A stretch of 64,000 nt of DNA from Pseudodesulfovibrio thermohalotolerans (GTDB lineage: Bacteria > Desulfobacterota > Desulfovibrionia > Desulfovibrionales > Desulfovibrionaceae): the NCBI RefSeq assembly GCF_021353295.2, contig NZ_CP120635.1, positions 2,993,501-3,057,500 on the forward strand, given 5' to 3'. Of the stretch, positions 46,244 to 55,043 are shown in pieces (positions within the stretch are counted from its first letter, which is position 1; every line of letters begins with the position of its first letter). The notes under the pieces are model-generated. The model did not search any database. It was given only the letters and a program-made list of their open reading frames with translations, and had not been told where the DNA came from. The translations under genes were made by a program, and so were the position numbers.

Positions 46244-47653
46244 ATGACAGACATTCTCATCGTAGACGGCGATGCGGCCTTTGCCGAAAAGCTGGCCGAA
46301 TCGCTCTTGGAGCACGGCTTTCCGTCGGACTCCTGTGATTCGCTGTCCAAGGCCCTGGGCATACTGCACACGGGCACGTTCAAGGCGGTCCTGCTCGGGG
46401 ATGATCTGCCCGAAGGCGACGCCGTGAATCACCTAGCTCTCATCAGGGAGGTGCCTTCCTTTCCCGAAACCATCATCGTCACCCACAGGCGGGACCCGGA
46501 TATCGCCGAACGCGCCATCCAGAGCGGAGCCTGGAACTACATCACCAAGCCCCTGAACCTGCAACGCCTTCTGGTCCTTCTGGAACGGGTCATAACCTAC
46601 CACACGAAGGTCCACTCCGGCTTCTGCCCGGTGTCCCTCAGACGTCAGGGGATCATCGGCAACAGCCGGGCCATGCTCTCCTGTCTCGACTCGGTGGCCC
46701 AGGCCGCCACCAGTGACATAAACGTCCTGCTCATCGGCGAAACAGGCACGGGCAAGGAACTTTTCGCCCGGTCCATCCACAAGAATTCGACTAGACAGAA
46801 CAAGCCGTTCGTGGTCGTCGACTGCGCCGCCATGCCCGAGAACCTGGCCGAAAGCCTGCTCTTCGGGCATGAACGGGGAGCCTTCACCAGCGCGGACGCC
46901 CCCACGGTTGGGTTAATCAAACAGGCTGACCAGGGGACCCTGTTCCTGGACGAGGTGGGCGAGTTGCCCATGTCCCTCCAAAAGGTCTTCCTCCGGGTGC
47001 TCGAAGGACGCAGTTTCCGGCTCGTGGGCGGGACAAGGGAGATCACCAGCGACTTCAGGCTGGTGGCGGCGACCAACAGGGACCTGGAGCGCATGGTCGA
47101 GAACGAGGAGTTCCGGCGCGATCTCTATTTCCGGCTGCGCGGTATGCACATCCGGCTTCCCGCGCTCCGGGACATAGCCGAAGACATAAACGAGATGACC
47201 TGCAAGTTCATCCAGCGTCACTGTGAAAAGCTCAATATGTCCACCAAGGGGTTCTCGCCGGACTTTCTGGACGAACTCATGCACTACGACTGGCCGGGAA
47301 ACGTCCGGGAGCTGATCCACACCCTGGAACAGGCGTTGTCCAGGGCGGGCAACGACGCGGTGCTTTTCCCGCGCCACCTGCCCAAGGCCATCCGCGCCCG
47401 CATCGCCCGGCGCGCCATGGAGCCCGCCGCGCCGGACACGAAACCGACCCACCATCACGAGATAGCCCCGCCGGAAACCTTCCCGGACCTGCGCACCTAT
47501 CGGGACCAGCAGATCGCCCAGAGCGAGGAGCGGTATCTCAAGAACCTCATGGAGATTACGGGCGGCGACATCCCCGCTTCCTGCGACATCTCCGGCCTGT
47601 CGCGGGCGCGGCTATACGCCCTGCTCAAGCTATACGGCGTTCCACGCAAGTAG
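46244..47653 (+). CDS. NtrC-like regulator with degenerate receiver and GAFTSA loop
   Basis: This 469-residue protein has a receiver-like N-terminus with VDGD but Gly52 where the phospho-acceptor is expected (AVLLGDDLP; Asp53 is next). The AAA+ domain has a normal Walker A (GETGTGKE) and Walker B (LFLDEVGE), but the sigma-54 contact loop reads GAFTSA (Ser216 instead of Gly). A C-terminal HTH follows (DISGLSRARLYALLKLYG). GGGGAGAGG precedes the ATG. It could be regulated without phosphorylation and may control the divergent Hdr operon or itself. Confidence 0.9.
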   Translation: MTDILIVDGDAAFAEKLAESLLEHGFPSDSCDSLSKALGILHTGTFKAVLLGDDLPEGDAVNHLALIREVPSFPETIIVTHRRDPDIAERAIQSGAWNYITKPLNLQRLLVLLERVITYHTKVHSGFCPVSLRRQGIIGNSRAMLSCLDSVAQAATSDINVLLIGETGTGKELFARSIHKNSTRQNKPFVVVDCAAMPENLAESLLFGHERGAFTSADAPTVGLIKQADQGTLFLDEVGELPMSLQKVFLRVLEGRSFRLVGGTREITSDFRLVAATNRDLERMVENEEFRRDLYFRLRGMHIRLPALRDIAEDINEMTCKFIQRHCEKLNMSTKGFSPDFLDELMHYDWPGNVRELIHTLEQALSRAGNDAVLFPRHLPKAIRARIARRAMEPAAPDTKPTHHHEIAPPETFPDLRTYRDQQIAQSEERYLKNLMEITGGDIPASCDISGLSRARLYALLKLYGVPRK

Positions 47654-47692
47654 GCGGCGCGACGGAGCCGAACTCCCGACGCCCCGGCCGTA

Positions 47693-49018
47693 TCAGGCCC
47701 GGACCCGCGCGGGCAGGGTCATGCAGTCGAAAACGCAGCGAACGAACAACTCCACGCCGGGAGCCAGACTGCGTTCGTCGAAATCGAAATGGAAACTGTG
47801 GTGCCCGGATGCGAGATCGCTGCCAATCATGACATAGGTGCCCGTGCCGCCCTGCCGTCGGACCTCGGCCAGCATGACGGCGAAGTCCTCGCTGCCGCGC
47901 AGGTCCACGGAGTCGACTATTCCCGAAGGCTCGAAAAATGGCATCCCTTCGGCGATCCGCCTGACCCGGGCCGCCAGCTCGGGGTCGCTTCCCCCGCTCG
48001 CGCTCCGGCCGACCACGGCGACGGCATGGTCCACGCCGTACATGTGCGCGGCCCCGGCCGCCACGTCCTTTGCGCGGGCGAAGACATAGTCGTTTATTTC
48101 GGTGGTCTCGCCCCGGGACTCGGCCTTGAGCAGGCCGTTCGGGGGGATGACGTTGCGCGCCTGGCCCGCGTTGAGAACGCCCACGGTGATCCGCGAGCCG
48201 CCTTGCCCATGACGGGGGATGGCGTGCATGTTCAGGGCCGCGCAGGCGGCGGCAAGCAAGGCGTTGCGCCCCTGCTCCGGAGCCGCTCCGGCATGGGCCG
48301 GAACCCCGGTGAAGGTCACGTCGAACTTGGTGGTGGCCAGAAATTTATCGGTGCCGCAGACAAGCTGTCCGGTCTTCCTCGCCTGGAAGCCGATATGGCC
48401 TCCAAGGAGGTAGTCCACCCCGTCGAGCGCCCCGGCGTCCACCATGGGACCGGCCCCGCGCACGCCCTCTTCGCCGGGCTGAAAGATCAAGCGGACCGTG
48501 CCGTTCAGCCGGTCCCTGAGCGCGGCCAGGGCCTCGGCAACTCCCAGGCCGATGGCGACGTGCCCGTCGTGGCCGCAGGCGTGCATCGCCCCCGGATTAA
48601 CCGAATCGAATCCCTCGCGGTGCGGCCGATGCGCGTCGTCGCGGGCCTCGTCCATGTCGTTGGCGTCCATGTCGAACCGCAGGGCCACGACCGGCCCTTC
48701 GCCGCATTTAAGCTCCCCGACCACTCCGGTCAGGCCGCCCGCCATGCGCCCGATCAGCGCGGGATCGCCCCACTGGGCCTCGGCCCGTTCCATGTGGGCG
48801 GCTAGCTCCTCAGCCGGGGGCACGCCCAACATGCTCTCGCGGCGCACGGCCTCCCCGCCGAGGCGCAGTTCATACCCGGCGTCAGCAAGCGCGCCCGCCA
48901 CCAGGGAAGCGGTTCGGAACTCGGTCCAGGCCGTCTCCGGGTAACGGTGCAGGTCGCGCCGTCTCGCAACGAGCCTGTCCGCCATTCCGGCCGCCAATCG
49001 CGCAATATCGTCTGTCAT
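47693..49018 (-). CDS. M20-family amidohydrolase (AbgA/AbgB-like)
   Basis: ATG 49018 (GGAGGAA upstream) is used instead of a longer frame, giving 441 residues. Metal-binding motifs typical of the group are MHACGHDGHVAIGLG, FQPGEEG and the C-terminal GHHSFHFDFD. These proteins cut amide bonds of N-acyl or aminobenzoyl amino acids in the cytoplasm. The gene is convergent with the regulator at 46244 and is followed upstream by an unrelated His-rich peptide gene. The substrate is unknown. Confidence 0.88.
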   Translation of the reverse strand: MTDDIARLAAGMADRLVARRRDLHRYPETAWTEFRTASLVAGALADAGYELRLGGEAVRRESMLGVPPAEELAAHMERAEAQWGDPALIGRMAGGLTGVVGELKCGEGPVVALRFDMDANDMDEARDDAHRPHREGFDSVNPGAMHACGHDGHVAIGLGVAEALAALRDRLNGTVRLIFQPGEEGVRGAGPMVDAGALDGVDYLLGGHIGFQARKTGQLVCGTDKFLATTKFDVTFTGVPAHAGAAPEQGRNALLAAACAALNMHAIPRHGQGGSRITVGVLNAGQARNVIPPNGLLKAESRGETTEINDYVFARAKDVAAGAAHMYGVDHAVAVVGRSASGGSDPELAARVRRIAEGMPFFEPSGIVDSVDLRGSEDFAVMLAEVRRQGGTGTYVMIGSDLASGHHSFHFDFDERSLAPGVELFVRCVFDCMTLPARVRA

Positions 49019-49225
49019 GCGTTCCTCCGGGAATACGTTCTCCTGTTCTGGCCCAACGGGCGGCCAAACACAAAGGCGGACAAGGGCTTGCCGCCCCGCC
49101 GAGCCGGGGTTTCCGTCGCCGCCAAGCAAAAAGGCCCGGAAGGACCCCCCGCCGAGCCGCAAACGTCCGGTCTCGCGCCGAACGATTTCTTGCGCCGAAA
49201 GCCATTCTTCCGGCCGGAACGCAGG

Positions 49226-49522
49226 CTAATCGTGGCTGTGGTCGTGACCGTCGCCGCCGTCGTGGGCATGGTCGGCATCATGGCTGTGCGCGCCGTGGCC
49301 GTGCTCATGCTCCGCCCCGGCCCCGTGCTCGTGGCCGTGGCTATGGGAATGACTGTGCAGATGGCTGTGCTCATGGGTATGGGTGGTCCCGTCCTCGTGA
49401 GTATGCTCATGCACATGGGAGTGCTGATGCTCGTGCTCATGTTGGTGGCTGTCCTTGCCGCCGTGGGCGTGCTGATGGGCAGCCCGGTCCTTGCCGAGAT
49501 TGCAACCGCAGTTCTTGCACAT
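49226..49522 (-). CDS. histidine-rich metal-binding peptide (HypB N-terminus-like)
   Basis: This 98-residue protein has 32 histidines arranged as HxH repeats after an N-terminal MCKNCGCN motif, which resembles the CxxCGC start and His-rich stretch of HypB nickel chaperones. The GTPase domain of HypB is absent. AAAGGAGC precedes the ATG. It probably stores or delivers nickel, zinc or cobalt; selenium- or nickel-enzyme maturation is a possible link in this organism but is inference. Confidence 0.8.
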   Translation of the reverse strand: MCKNCGCNLGKDRAAHQHAHGGKDSHQHEHEHQHSHVHEHTHEDGTTHTHEHSHLHSHSHSHGHEHGAGAEHEHGHGAHSHDADHAHDGGDGHDHSHD

Positions 49523-49695
49523 GATTGGGCTCCTTTAGGGGATGTATTGTATTCGCTTGAACATAGTATGTAACCTATCTCTTGGCGGCACAAGCCCCGC
49601 AACAAAACATTTTCACGCCGCGATCACAACGGCTGCCCGAAGCGACAACAAAACCCCTATAAAACGGGATGTTATGCGATGATATCACCAAACAA

Positions 49696-50052
49696 CTACG
49701 ACAGGGCCGCTTCCCAATCAGCCTGTTTAAAACCTATCAGGACAAAATCGCCGCCCACGAGGATGGGCCGTTTGACGAGCATCCCGTCCGTGGCCAGCAC
49801 GTCGAACAGCGCCTCGTCCGACATGGCGTCGATAGTGTCCTTCAATCCGAGTTCCTTGTATTTCTTGCCGTTTGTGTTGACGAACCGCTTCCTGTCAACA
49901 CCGGCGATTTCTTTCCACGCCAGAAACTCTTCGCGGGTCGGGGTTTCCTTGACTATATGCCGGATCTCGAATTCCACGCCGTTGTCCTCAAGCCAAGCCT
50001 TGGCCTTGCGCGACGTGGTTCAACTTGGATAATGCAGCAGAATCAGGGACAT
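49696..50052 (-). CDS. Spx/ArsC-like thioredoxin-fold selenoprotein
   Basis: The frame runs from ATG 50052 (GGAGAG upstream) to 49696 and is broken only by TGA at 50020-50022, codon 11. Read as Sec, the product is 118 residues, the normal length for the family, and begins SLILLHYPS-U-TTSRKA, with Sec at the place of the catalytic cysteine of CxxC/CxxS members. Later motifs fit too (FVNTNGKKYKELGLK, LATDGMLVKRPILVG). A SECIS-like hairpin with loop GGC follows. It probably acts as a cytosolic thiol/selenol oxidoreductase or reductase; arsenate reduction is not implied. Confidence 0.88.
49990..50006 (-). promoter_or_regulatory. candidate bacterial SECIS element of the Spx/ArsC-like selenoprotein
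   Basis: A 7-bp stem (one G-U pair) closes a GGC triloop at nt 21-23 after the UGA, the same design as in the other two selenoprotein genes here. Confidence 0.75.
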
Positions 50053-50187
50053 TTTCTCTCCATAGGATTCAGTGTTGGTCGTGCGCCCTGCTCCGGGTCG
50101 TTCGCCTCGCCGGGGCCGTCATCAGGCGGCACCATCCCCATACCGCGCCGCCCGCGTCAAGCCCGTCCCGGCAGATTCGGCCGAACA

Positions 50188-50219
50188 AACAAAAAAAGCT
50201 TCGAACGCTCGTCCGAAGC
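50188..50219 (-). terminator. terminator of the CotH/DUF4956/VTC operon
   Basis: Arms GCTTCG (50198-50203) and CGAAGC (50214-50219) are followed on the minus strand by seven T residues. It lies about 85 bases after the VTC gene. Confidence 0.75.
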
Positions 50220-50304
50220 CCTTCGACCAACCGTTAATACTCAGGCCGGGAAAATGTGGTCCATAGCCGCATTTATGCGTTCACCACCGGACCCTCCACT
50301 CGGA

Positions 50305-50982
50305 TCAGCAGTTGTAGACCGTGCTTATGCCGGTCACATACTTGGATTTCCTGGACAACTGCAATGGGATGTCGGACGTCACATAGGCGGCGTCGCAATC
50401 GGCCTCATGGGCGTATTTGAGTTCCAGCACGGCCATTCTGTCCGGGCTTCCCATGCAGGCGCCCCGGCTCAACACGCTGGGATGGCTGTAGTGAAGGCTG
50501 TGATCGATGGTCATGCGGAACCGGCCGTCCGCCGACAGGAAATACCGCCTCTTGTACTTGTTGAACAAGGTGGGGCGCAGCTCGCTCAATTCGAACCGCA
50601 CATCATCGGGCAGGGGCAGCTCTTCCAGAAAGCGGAACCCCATCACATCGCCATTCTCCAGCGTGAGCGGGTACACGTTTTTGGCGCCCACCAGTCCACT
50701 TTTGCGCTTGATCTCCAAGCGGCATTTCCCGGACAGGGGACCGTCGGCATACCAACGGATGCGGACTTTCTTCCGATCCGCAACCCCCTGCACGTTTTCG
50801 TGATAAAACCGGAACATGGGAGTATCGAAATAGACGTTGAGCACATTCCGTTCGGCGTAAATCTCGCGAAAGCCGAACCGGCTCCTGCGGAGGATGGCCC
50901 CAAGATTGGGCAGCATGTGAAAGGGAACGACGTACTTCCGCTCGTAGCGATACGAAAGGGTTCCGTCGGTGTTGCCCGCCAC
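50305..50982 (-). CDS. VTC-domain protein (polyphosphate polymerase-like)
   Basis: This 225-residue protein has the VTC/triphosphate-tunnel pattern: RYERKYVVP at the start, VYFDTPMF, KVRIRWY, CRLEIKRKSG, and AVLELKYAHE near the end, where basic and acidic residues alternate on tunnel strands. The start is GTG overlapping the DUF4956 stop (TAGTG), so translation is coupled. Eukaryotic VTC4 makes polyphosphate; bacterial relatives usually travel with DUF4956 and CotH proteins, as here, and their reaction is not settled. Confidence 0.9.
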   Translation of the reverse strand: MAGNTDGTLSYRYERKYVVPFHMLPNLGAILRRSRFGFREIYAERNVLNVYFDTPMFRFYHENVQGVADRKKVRIRWYADGPLSGKCRLEIKRKSGLVGAKNVYPLTLENGDVMGFRFLEELPLPDDVRFELSELRPTLFNKYKRRYFLSADGRFRMTIDHSLHYSHPSVLSRGACMGSPDRMAVLELKYAHEADCDAAYVTSDIPLQLSRKSKYVTGISTVYNC

Positions 50983-51914
50983 TATACGAGACTCCTGGCC
51001 TGAATCATGGTCATGTTGGTCCCGGGATACTCCTGCCTGAAGTGCCTGTTCAGCGCCTCCAGGGCTCCTGCGCTGTCGATCTCCACGAGGAAACTGACAT
51101 GGCTGGAATCGTCGGTGGTCTCCAGGCGGGTGAACTCATACGGGAGCTTCCGTTCATCCAGGAACCGGCTCATGGAGGACAGAAGGTCCTTTTCCGGGCC
51201 GTACACGGTCACGAGGTAGGCGTTCTCCATATGCTTGGCCGACTGGATGCGGCGGAACATGATGAAACCCACGCTGATGGCCCAGAAGGCCGTCAACGTA
51301 ATGCCGAACCTTCCCGCGCCGAACCCAAGGCCAATGGCCACGGTGAAGAACAGAAAGGCCAGCTCCTCCGGTTCCTTGATGGCCGTCCTGAAACGGATGA
51401 TGGACAGAGCGCCGACCAGGCCCAGGGACAGGGCCAGGGACGCCTTGACCACCGAGATGACCAGCATAATGGTCAGGGCCAGCATGACAAAGGTGTTGGC
51501 GAACCGCTTGCGGTTGGACAGGGAGGCTCCGAAAACGGTGTACACCGCCCCTACCAGCCGGGCGCAGCCGCCGCTGAAGACGAACCCGATGCCGAAATTC
51601 ACATACGTGGAAGGCAGGGGAAAGAGAGGCAGCCACAGGCTCAGGGTGCCGAGGTTGAACCAGGTCAAACCGGCCCACAACTCGTCGCCCTGCTGTCGCT
51701 CCAGCCTCGGCAGCACATAGCGCATGGCCAGATAATACAGGACGCCGAGAGCGAGGCCGATACCCGCCGCAACGGGCAGTTCCCTGGTCAGCCGGGAGAG
51801 TTCAGCGTGCTCGACGGCCGAATCAATGACCGTGGCCGCCGCCGTGGAAACGGCCGCGAGCAAACACCCCGCAATTCGGGATTTGGTGCTGTTGAACCAA
51901 GGACTGTCTTTCAT
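50982..51914 (-). CDS. DUF4956 membrane protein
   Basis: The 310-residue protein has about seven membrane segments and a soluble C-terminal domain. The family-like stretch SLGLVGALSIIRFRTAIKEPEELAFLF is clear. It overlaps both neighbours by a few bases, linking CotH, DUF4956 and VTC into one translational unit. The C-terminal part (HMENAYLVTVYGPEKDLL onwards) resembles ferredoxin-fold regulatory domains. It may anchor or regulate the VTC enzyme at the membrane. Confidence 0.88.
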   Translation of the reverse strand: MKDSPWFNSTKSRIAGCLLAAVSTAAATVIDSAVEHAELSRLTRELPVAAGIGLALGVLYYLAMRYVLPRLERQQGDELWAGLTWFNLGTLSLWLPLFPLPSTYVNFGIGFVFSGGCARLVGAVYTVFGASLSNRKRFANTFVMLALTIMLVISVVKASLALSLGLVGALSIIRFRTAIKEPEELAFLFFTVAIGLGFGAGRFGITLTAFWAISVGFIMFRRIQSAKHMENAYLVTVYGPEKDLLSSMSRFLDERKLPYEFTRLETTDDSSHVSFLVEIDSAGALEALNRHFRQEYPGTNMTMIQARSLV

Positions 51915-53995
51915 TCTTTTTCCCTTTGCTTGTTGTCAGGCTCGAAAATTGCGGTGTCAATGAAGGTCTGCCCCGCCCTCACACTGATTTGCGGTCCGCT
52001 CTCCGGGTGATCGCGCCAGCCCTTGAAAACAAATCCCGGCTCAGGCTCGGCGCTAACGTGGATGACCAGGGAACGCGGAACGGGACCTTCCAGCCGCCCG
52101 TCGTCGAGCGGAACTTTTTCCGCCAGGACACGCCCACGCCCCTGCCGGGCAATGCGTATGCGAATATCCTGAGCCTTCCCCACCCCGAACCGTTTGTCGA
52201 GAATGTTCAGCATGGCCTGCGGCCGTTCGCGGCAATAGTCGCGCAACTGATCGAGGTAGGCTTCCCAGCGATTCACGCTCATGAACAGCCGCTCAAAATT
52301 CCAGCTCCAGCGCCAGCGGTCGATGTGTCGTTCCATTTCCGGTCTGAGGTCCCCGGCGATGCGGTCCAGAATGGCCAGCCCCCTCTCCGGGGCGAAGGAG
52401 GTCAGCATGTGGACGGTCAGCCGGGCGCAGATATCCCGGACAAAACCGGGGTTTTTGGCCAGCTCCCGGAACATGAGCCCTTCCCCGCCGTGCCGCCGGT
52501 ACAGGATGTCGAAGGGATCTTCGTCCACGGACTTGCCGCGCTTGCCGTCAAAACCCCGATCCAGATCGAAAAGAATCCATTGCCACTTGATGGCCTTGGA
52601 CCTGGGCCGCCAGCACTTGATGTTGCCGTCGGGCCAATCGGGATTGCCCGAATACAACTCAACGGCCAGATAATCCAGAAAAGCGTCGATATCAAGGGCC
52701 TCCAGAGCGGGACGGTAGTCCCCTTCCTCGGGCACGGCGGGCATGTCGGCGAAAGGCCCCTTGTCGGACCCCACTTCGCGTCCGCCGTCCATGACGTCGA
52801 TAGGCTGGACAGGCAGGCCGTGCCGGGCCAGCAGATTCTTGCGGCTCATGTATTCCCGCATACCGTAGATGCCCCAGTACCGCCCATTGAGATACGCGAT
52901 GACGGGCTGGTAGTCCAAGGTGTCGCAGGCCACCCGTCCCCGGACCATTTCCTGCTGAAAGGCGTCGCGGATTCCCGTGCGCAGCCAGGCGTCGCCGCCG
53001 TTGCGCAAAATGATCCCGGCGTAGGCATCGCGGGGATTGCCCGGGAACAGCCGATGCCTGATGCCGTACGGCTCCTCCTGGCTCGTGGCATATATGACAA
53101 AAGACTTCTGGGGACGCGCCCTGGAGGCTCCCCCGTAGATGCGCATCTTGCCATCCACCTGCCAATCGCCGGTTTCCGCCAGAAAATCCAGGTGCACGGG
53201 CCGCCGCCAGTTGTGACGCCAATTCTGGGAATTGCCCACGCCTTCCTTGTCGGTGAAGCCCTCCGCGTAGATGCCCACCTCCCGGTCCCACAAATTCTTG
53301 GGGTCCGAGACCACCGAAACCACGGGCAGCCGTGTGCGCTCGTTCAGGATATAGGACCGGGTGAAGACCGCATGGGCCCGGCCCTCGGGATTCACGGCCG
53401 AAGCTCGCAGGATGGAGGTCTCCTCGATACGCAGGGGCGCGTCGTAAAGGGGCGACTTGGCGTCGGGCAGGGAACCGTCCAAGGTATAGCGAATCCGCAT
53501 CCCTTCGGGAGCGGTCAGGATCAGATCAAAGGGGGTGTCGTATCGGCCGGATGGCCGGGAAAAGGAAATCGGAGCCTCGCGCGTGCTCCGCATGGGATTC
53601 AGGCCCTCCGGATTGGCGCTCCCCCGGGTCGGATCGTCGTAAACGAAGAACTCACCCGTTCCATCGGGCCAACGCCCCAGGGAAGAGAACCGGGGAAGAT
53701 CGTCATAGACCAGGGAGTCGGCCAGTCCGCCGTCCGGCCGGAACAACCCGACCTCGCCCGAAATGCTATCCAGCCCGAACCCCGCGTGATCGTGAAAGCC
53801 CCTATTGTCGCAGTTGAATAGCTTGAAGCCGCCAGGCTTGATAATGAAGTCTACCGGAATAACCCAACGCCGCTCTTCCAGATTATCGGTCAGCGCGTAT
53901 CCCTTGAGGGACACCGGCTTGTCCCCCTTGTTATACAATTCTATCCAGTCTGTATAATTGGATGAACCATCCACGAAAATCTCGTTGATGACCAC
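51911..53995 (-). CDS. CotH-kinase-family surface protein with lamin-tail and chitobiase-C-like domains
   Basis: From GTG 53995 the product is 694 residues: a lamin-tail domain (VINEIFVDGSSNYTDWIELYN), a chitobiase/hexosaminidase C-terminal-like domain (IRYTLDGSLPDAKSPLY near 175), then the CotH kinase domain (YGGASRARPQKSF, FQQEMVRG, WRPRSKAIKWQWILFDLDRGF). No ribosome-binding site precedes this GTG and it lacks a signal. In the same frame upstream (ATG 54121) lies a lipoprotein-like leader ending LLSCA, separated by one TGA at 54011-54013. The true start or a nonsense mutation is unresolved. Confidence 0.85.
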   Translation of the reverse strand: MVINEIFVDGSSNYTDWIELYNKGDKPVSLKGYALTDNLEERRWVIPVDFIIKPGGFKLFNCDNRGFHDHAGFGLDSISGEVGLFRPDGGLADSLVYDDLPRFSSLGRWPDGTGEFFVYDDPTRGSANPEGLNPMRSTREAPISFSRPSGRYDTPFDLILTAPEGMRIRYTLDGSLPDAKSPLYDAPLRIEETSILRASAVNPEGRAHAVFTRSYILNERTRLPVVSVVSDPKNLWDREVGIYAEGFTDKEGVGNSQNWRHNWRRPVHLDFLAETGDWQVDGKMRIYGGASRARPQKSFVIYATSQEEPYGIRHRLFPGNPRDAYAGIILRNGGDAWLRTGIRDAFQQEMVRGRVACDTLDYQPVIAYLNGRYWGIYGMREYMSRKNLLARHGLPVQPIDVMDGGREVGSDKGPFADMPAVPEEGDYRPALEALDIDAFLDYLAVELYSGNPDWPDGNIKCWRPRSKAIKWQWILFDLDRGFDGKRGKSVDEDPFDILYRRHGGEGLMFRELAKNPGFVRDICARLTVHMLTSFAPERGLAILDRIAGDLRPEMERHIDRWRWSWNFERLFMSVNRWEAYLDQLRDYCRERPQAMLNILDKRFGVGKAQDIRIRIARQGRGRVLAEKVPLDDGRLEGPVPRSLVIHVSAEPEPGFVFKGWRDHPESGPQISVRAGQTFIDTAIFEPDNKQREKE

Positions 53996-54159
53996 CGGCG
54001 AGTCCGAACATCAGGCGCAGGACAAGAGCGGTAGCGCCCACGACAAGCCCAACGCAACGGCCCAGGCCGCTAATTTAGGAATAATGGATAGTCTCCACAC
54101 TACTTTTCCCGATAATTCCATCACGAAGAATCAGTGTGTAACGTGATCCCCGAAACATG

Positions 54160-54400
54160 TAAATATGTCGCCCATAACGTCCGGTGCGGGACAAAGCCCT
54201 CATGAGCGACCTCCCCAGTCCCATCCAACGCGCCAAGGCCATGACTTTCAAAAACCAGGCTGGAGAAGACGTGAATCAGATAGTAATCGATATGGTCAAT
54301 GCCGAATTTTTCGAGCCGGACGTTCGGCGTCCATGTCCTCGCGGCTCCTGACGAGCCAGGTGGGCAGCTTGGTGGCGATCCTGCCATCGGCCAAGGGCAG
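54160..54400 (-). pseudogene. remnant of an aldo/keto reductase
   Basis: One frame reads ATKLPTWLVRSREDMDA and another continues LEKFGIDHIDYYLIHVF with GLGALDG, both typical of Fe-S aldo/keto reductases (substrate-barrel strand with DYYLIH). A frameshift lies between them and the rest of the ~370-residue protein is missing. It is a degraded fragment. Confidence 0.7.
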
Positions 54401-54480
54401 ACGCATACAGCTGAACCGGACAAACAAGAACGGCCGCTCCCCCGCCGGGCATGGCGGAAAAACGACCGTTCAAAATATTG

Positions 54481-55010
54481 TTATGCGTCGATGCCGATCA
54501 AAGTATACTGTTGGCGGCCTATCCCAAGAGCCTCGGCGCGGTCCAGCGTATGCGTGGCGTGCTTTTCTTCCATGCGTCGGCGCAGGGAAGCGCTCTTTTC
54601 CTCGTCGGCGGCGTAGATCAGGTCCACGCAGGCACGGTCGAGGGCGACCGGGTCCATGGAGGCCAGGATACCGATATCGGCCAGCTCCGGCGGGGCCGGG
54701 TTGCTGTCGCAATCGCAATCGATGGACAGGTTGTTCATCAGGTTGACGTACACAATCCTGTCGGCGCCGAGCTTGTCTATGACCGATCCGGCAGCCTCGG
54801 CCATGGACTCCAAGAACAGGTCCTGTTCCGTCTTGAAGCACAGGGCGAAGTCGTCGAGGTTTCGGGTAACGCCCGCAGTATGAATCCACATCTTTCCTTC
54901 GCCGGAGGCAATGCCGATGGACATGTTCTTGATGCACCGCCGAATCCGCCCATGGCGTGTCCCTTGAAATGGGACCGCATGAACGATCCTCCCCGATTCT
55001 TGCCCGATCA
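54481..55010 (-). pseudogene. remnant of a DUF362 iron-sulfur protein
   Basis: The C-terminal third of a DUF362 protein is readable (IKNMSIGIASGEGKMWIH, DCDCDSNPAPPELADIGILAS, DPVALDRACVDLIY). Upstream, SHFKGHAMGGFGGA is in another frame: a one-base loss near 54935 breaks GGA-IKN. The N-terminal two thirds are absent and the sequence runs straight into the cupin gene. Confidence 0.8.
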
Positions 55011-55043
55011 GCCGGAAGTCCTCGGAAAAGGAAATTGCCGGGC

